This document shows, piece after piece, positions 13,121 through 13,924 of a stretch of DNA of 13,924 bases. The position numbers and the translations under genes were made by a program. The notes beneath the pieces are model-generated. The model worked only from the letters and a program-made list of their open reading frames with translations. It was not told where the DNA came from and did no database searches. The DNA comes from Alistipes sp. (GTDB lineage: Bacteria; Bacteroidota; Bacteroidia; Bacteroidales; Rikenellaceae). Location of the stretch: NCBI GenBank assembly GCA_019422485.1, contig JAHZDG010000005.1, forward strand, positions 69,903-83,826, in the 5' to 3' direction. Within the stretch, counting starts at the first letter, position 1, and every line of letters starts with the position of its first letter.

Positions 13121-13924
13121 CGTCGTTTTCTGTTTCAAGGGCCGGGCGGTTGCCGCGGAGGCGTGTCGCCAGGCTTTCAAAAACTACATACAAACCCGGA
13201 ACCAGGAAAATCCCTACCATCGTTCCGATCAACATCCCGCCGGCGGCGGCCGTTCCGATCGAACGGTTACCCAGAGCCCCGGCACCGCTGGCAATTACCA
13301 GCGGAATCAGCCCGCAGATGAAAGCGAAACTGGTCATCAGAATCGGGCGCAAACGGCTGCGAGCGCCTTCCAGGGCGGCATCGAGGATCGACATGCCGCG
13401 TTTGCGGAAAGAGTTGGCCATTTCGATGATCAGGATGGCGTTTTTACCCAGCAACCCGATGAGCATGACCAGTGCAACCTGGGCGTAGATGTTGTTATCC
13501 AGCCCGGCGAGTTGCAGCACGAGGTAGGCTCCGAATACACCGGCCGGCAGCGACAGAATTACCGGGAAGGGCAACAACAGGCTTTCGTACTGGGCCGACA
13601 GCAGCAGGTAAACGAACAGCAGACAGATCCCGAAGATGATCAGGGTTTGTCCTCCCGACTCTTTTTCTTCGCGGGAGACGCCCGACCATTCGAGGTCGAA
13701 GCCGCGGGGAAGCTGTCCTTCGGCGAGTTCCTCTACGGCGGCGATGGCCTCACCTGAGCTGACGCCTGCAGCGGCATCCCCGGTAATCAGCGAGGAGGTG
13801 AACATGTTGTAACGGGTGATTTGGTTGGGCCCGAAAACCCGTTCCATGGTCAGAAAGTTGGAGTAGGGGACCATCTCGCCGTTGCGGTTTTTGGCGAACA
13901 GGGCGTAGATGTCATCCGGTTCCA
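13110..13924 (-). CDS. RND multidrug efflux inner membrane transporter, HAE1/AcrB-like (C-terminal part; 5' end outside window)
   Basis: About 270 C-terminal residues are visible, matching roughly the last quarter of AcrB-type pumps (about 1030-1050 residues). The visible part starts in the periplasmic porter region (EPDDIYALFAKNRNGEMVPY) and continues with GVSREEKESGGQ. It then covers what corresponds to TM8-TM12, with YLLLSAQYESLLLPF, LVMLIGLLGKNAILIIEMAN, RLRPILMTSFAFICGLIPLV and IFLVPGLYVVFE. It ends in an acidic tail (ETENDDEE). These segments closely follow AcrB/MexB as remembered. The pump takes drugs or lipophilic compounds from the periplasm or inner membrane and drives efflux with protons; the proton-relay residues in TM4 and TM10 lie partly outside the view. 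Its stop overlaps the start of the outer membrane factor gene. By usual operon order a membrane fusion protein gene should lie upstream, beyond 13924. Confidence 0.94.
   Translation of the reverse strand, partial: EPDDIYALFAKNRNGEMVPYSNFLTMERVFGPNQITRYNMFTSSLITGDAAAGVSSGEAIAAVEELAEGQLPRGFDLEWSGVSREEKESGGQTLIIFGICLLFVYLLLSAQYESLLLPFPVILSLPAGVFGAYLVLQLAGLDNNIYAQVALVMLIGLLGKNAILIIEMANSFRKRGMSILDAALEGARSRLRPILMTSFAFICGLIPLVIASGAGALGNRSIGTAAAGGMLIGTMVGIFLVPGLYVVFESLATRLRGNRPALETENDDEE

Noticed and set aside
12145..13488. 447-codon plus-strand open frame across the efflux genes
   Set aside because: The translation is a Pro/Arg/Ser-rich string with no family features. The minus strand carries two clearly recognisable efflux proteins over the same bases.
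1..13924. CRISPR arrays, insertion sequences, tRNA or rRNA genes
   Set aside because: No regularly spaced repeats, transposase-like proteins, terminal inverted repeats or RNA-gene signatures were seen anywhere in the window.

Overview
The window looks like chromosomal DNA of a Bacteroidota (Bacteroidetes) bacterium. Several genes are preceded by the Bacteroidetes-type -7 box TAnnTTTG, once with a well-spaced TTTG -33 box, and clear Shine-Dalgarno sequences are scarce. The proteins also read as Bacteroidetes-like: a 449-residue citrate synthase, a Na/Pi cotransporter with a PhoU-like tail, and an MBOAT acyltransferase near paired SGNH hydrolases. GC content looks slightly above one half by eye. 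The genus cannot be fixed from the sequence alone; an Alistipes/Rikenellaceae-like gut lineage is a guess.

Layout. (1) 1-1039: the tail of an unidentified gene, then dapD (lysine/meso-diaminopimelate synthesis), closed by a strong hairpin terminator. (2) 1112-1813, minus strand: a small secreted beta-barrel-like outer membrane protein. It has a candidate promoter at 1927-1959 and a leader of about 110 nt with a stem-loop. (3) 2218-3692: citrate synthase (gltA) with the best promoter in the window and a 10-bp hairpin terminator, apparently monocistronic. (4) 3968-7758: two consecutive membrane-anchored SGNH-hydrolase-fold proteins that share a WDxxxAxGGxGSM motif. They face, tail to tail, a minus-strand MBOAT acyltransferase (7901-9400). 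(5) 9733-11460: a Na/phosphate cotransporter family protein, ended by a 16-18 bp palindromic terminator. (6) 11660-13924, minus strand: the last two genes of an RND multidrug efflux operon, a truncated inner membrane pump and its outer membrane factor lipoprotein, which overlap by 11 nt.

How they may work together. DapD and citrate synthase are housekeeping. The most interesting region is 3968-9400. MBOAT plus SGNH proteins is the core of known envelope O-acylation machines (AlgI/AlgJ/AlgX, PatA/PatB, DltB/DltD). The three genes here are a candidate periplasmic acyl-transfer module whose acceptor glycan is not shown by the sequence. The convergent orientation and the possible independent promoters mean this link is an inference from proximity and family knowledge. 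No CRISPR array, tRNA, rRNA or insertion sequence was found.
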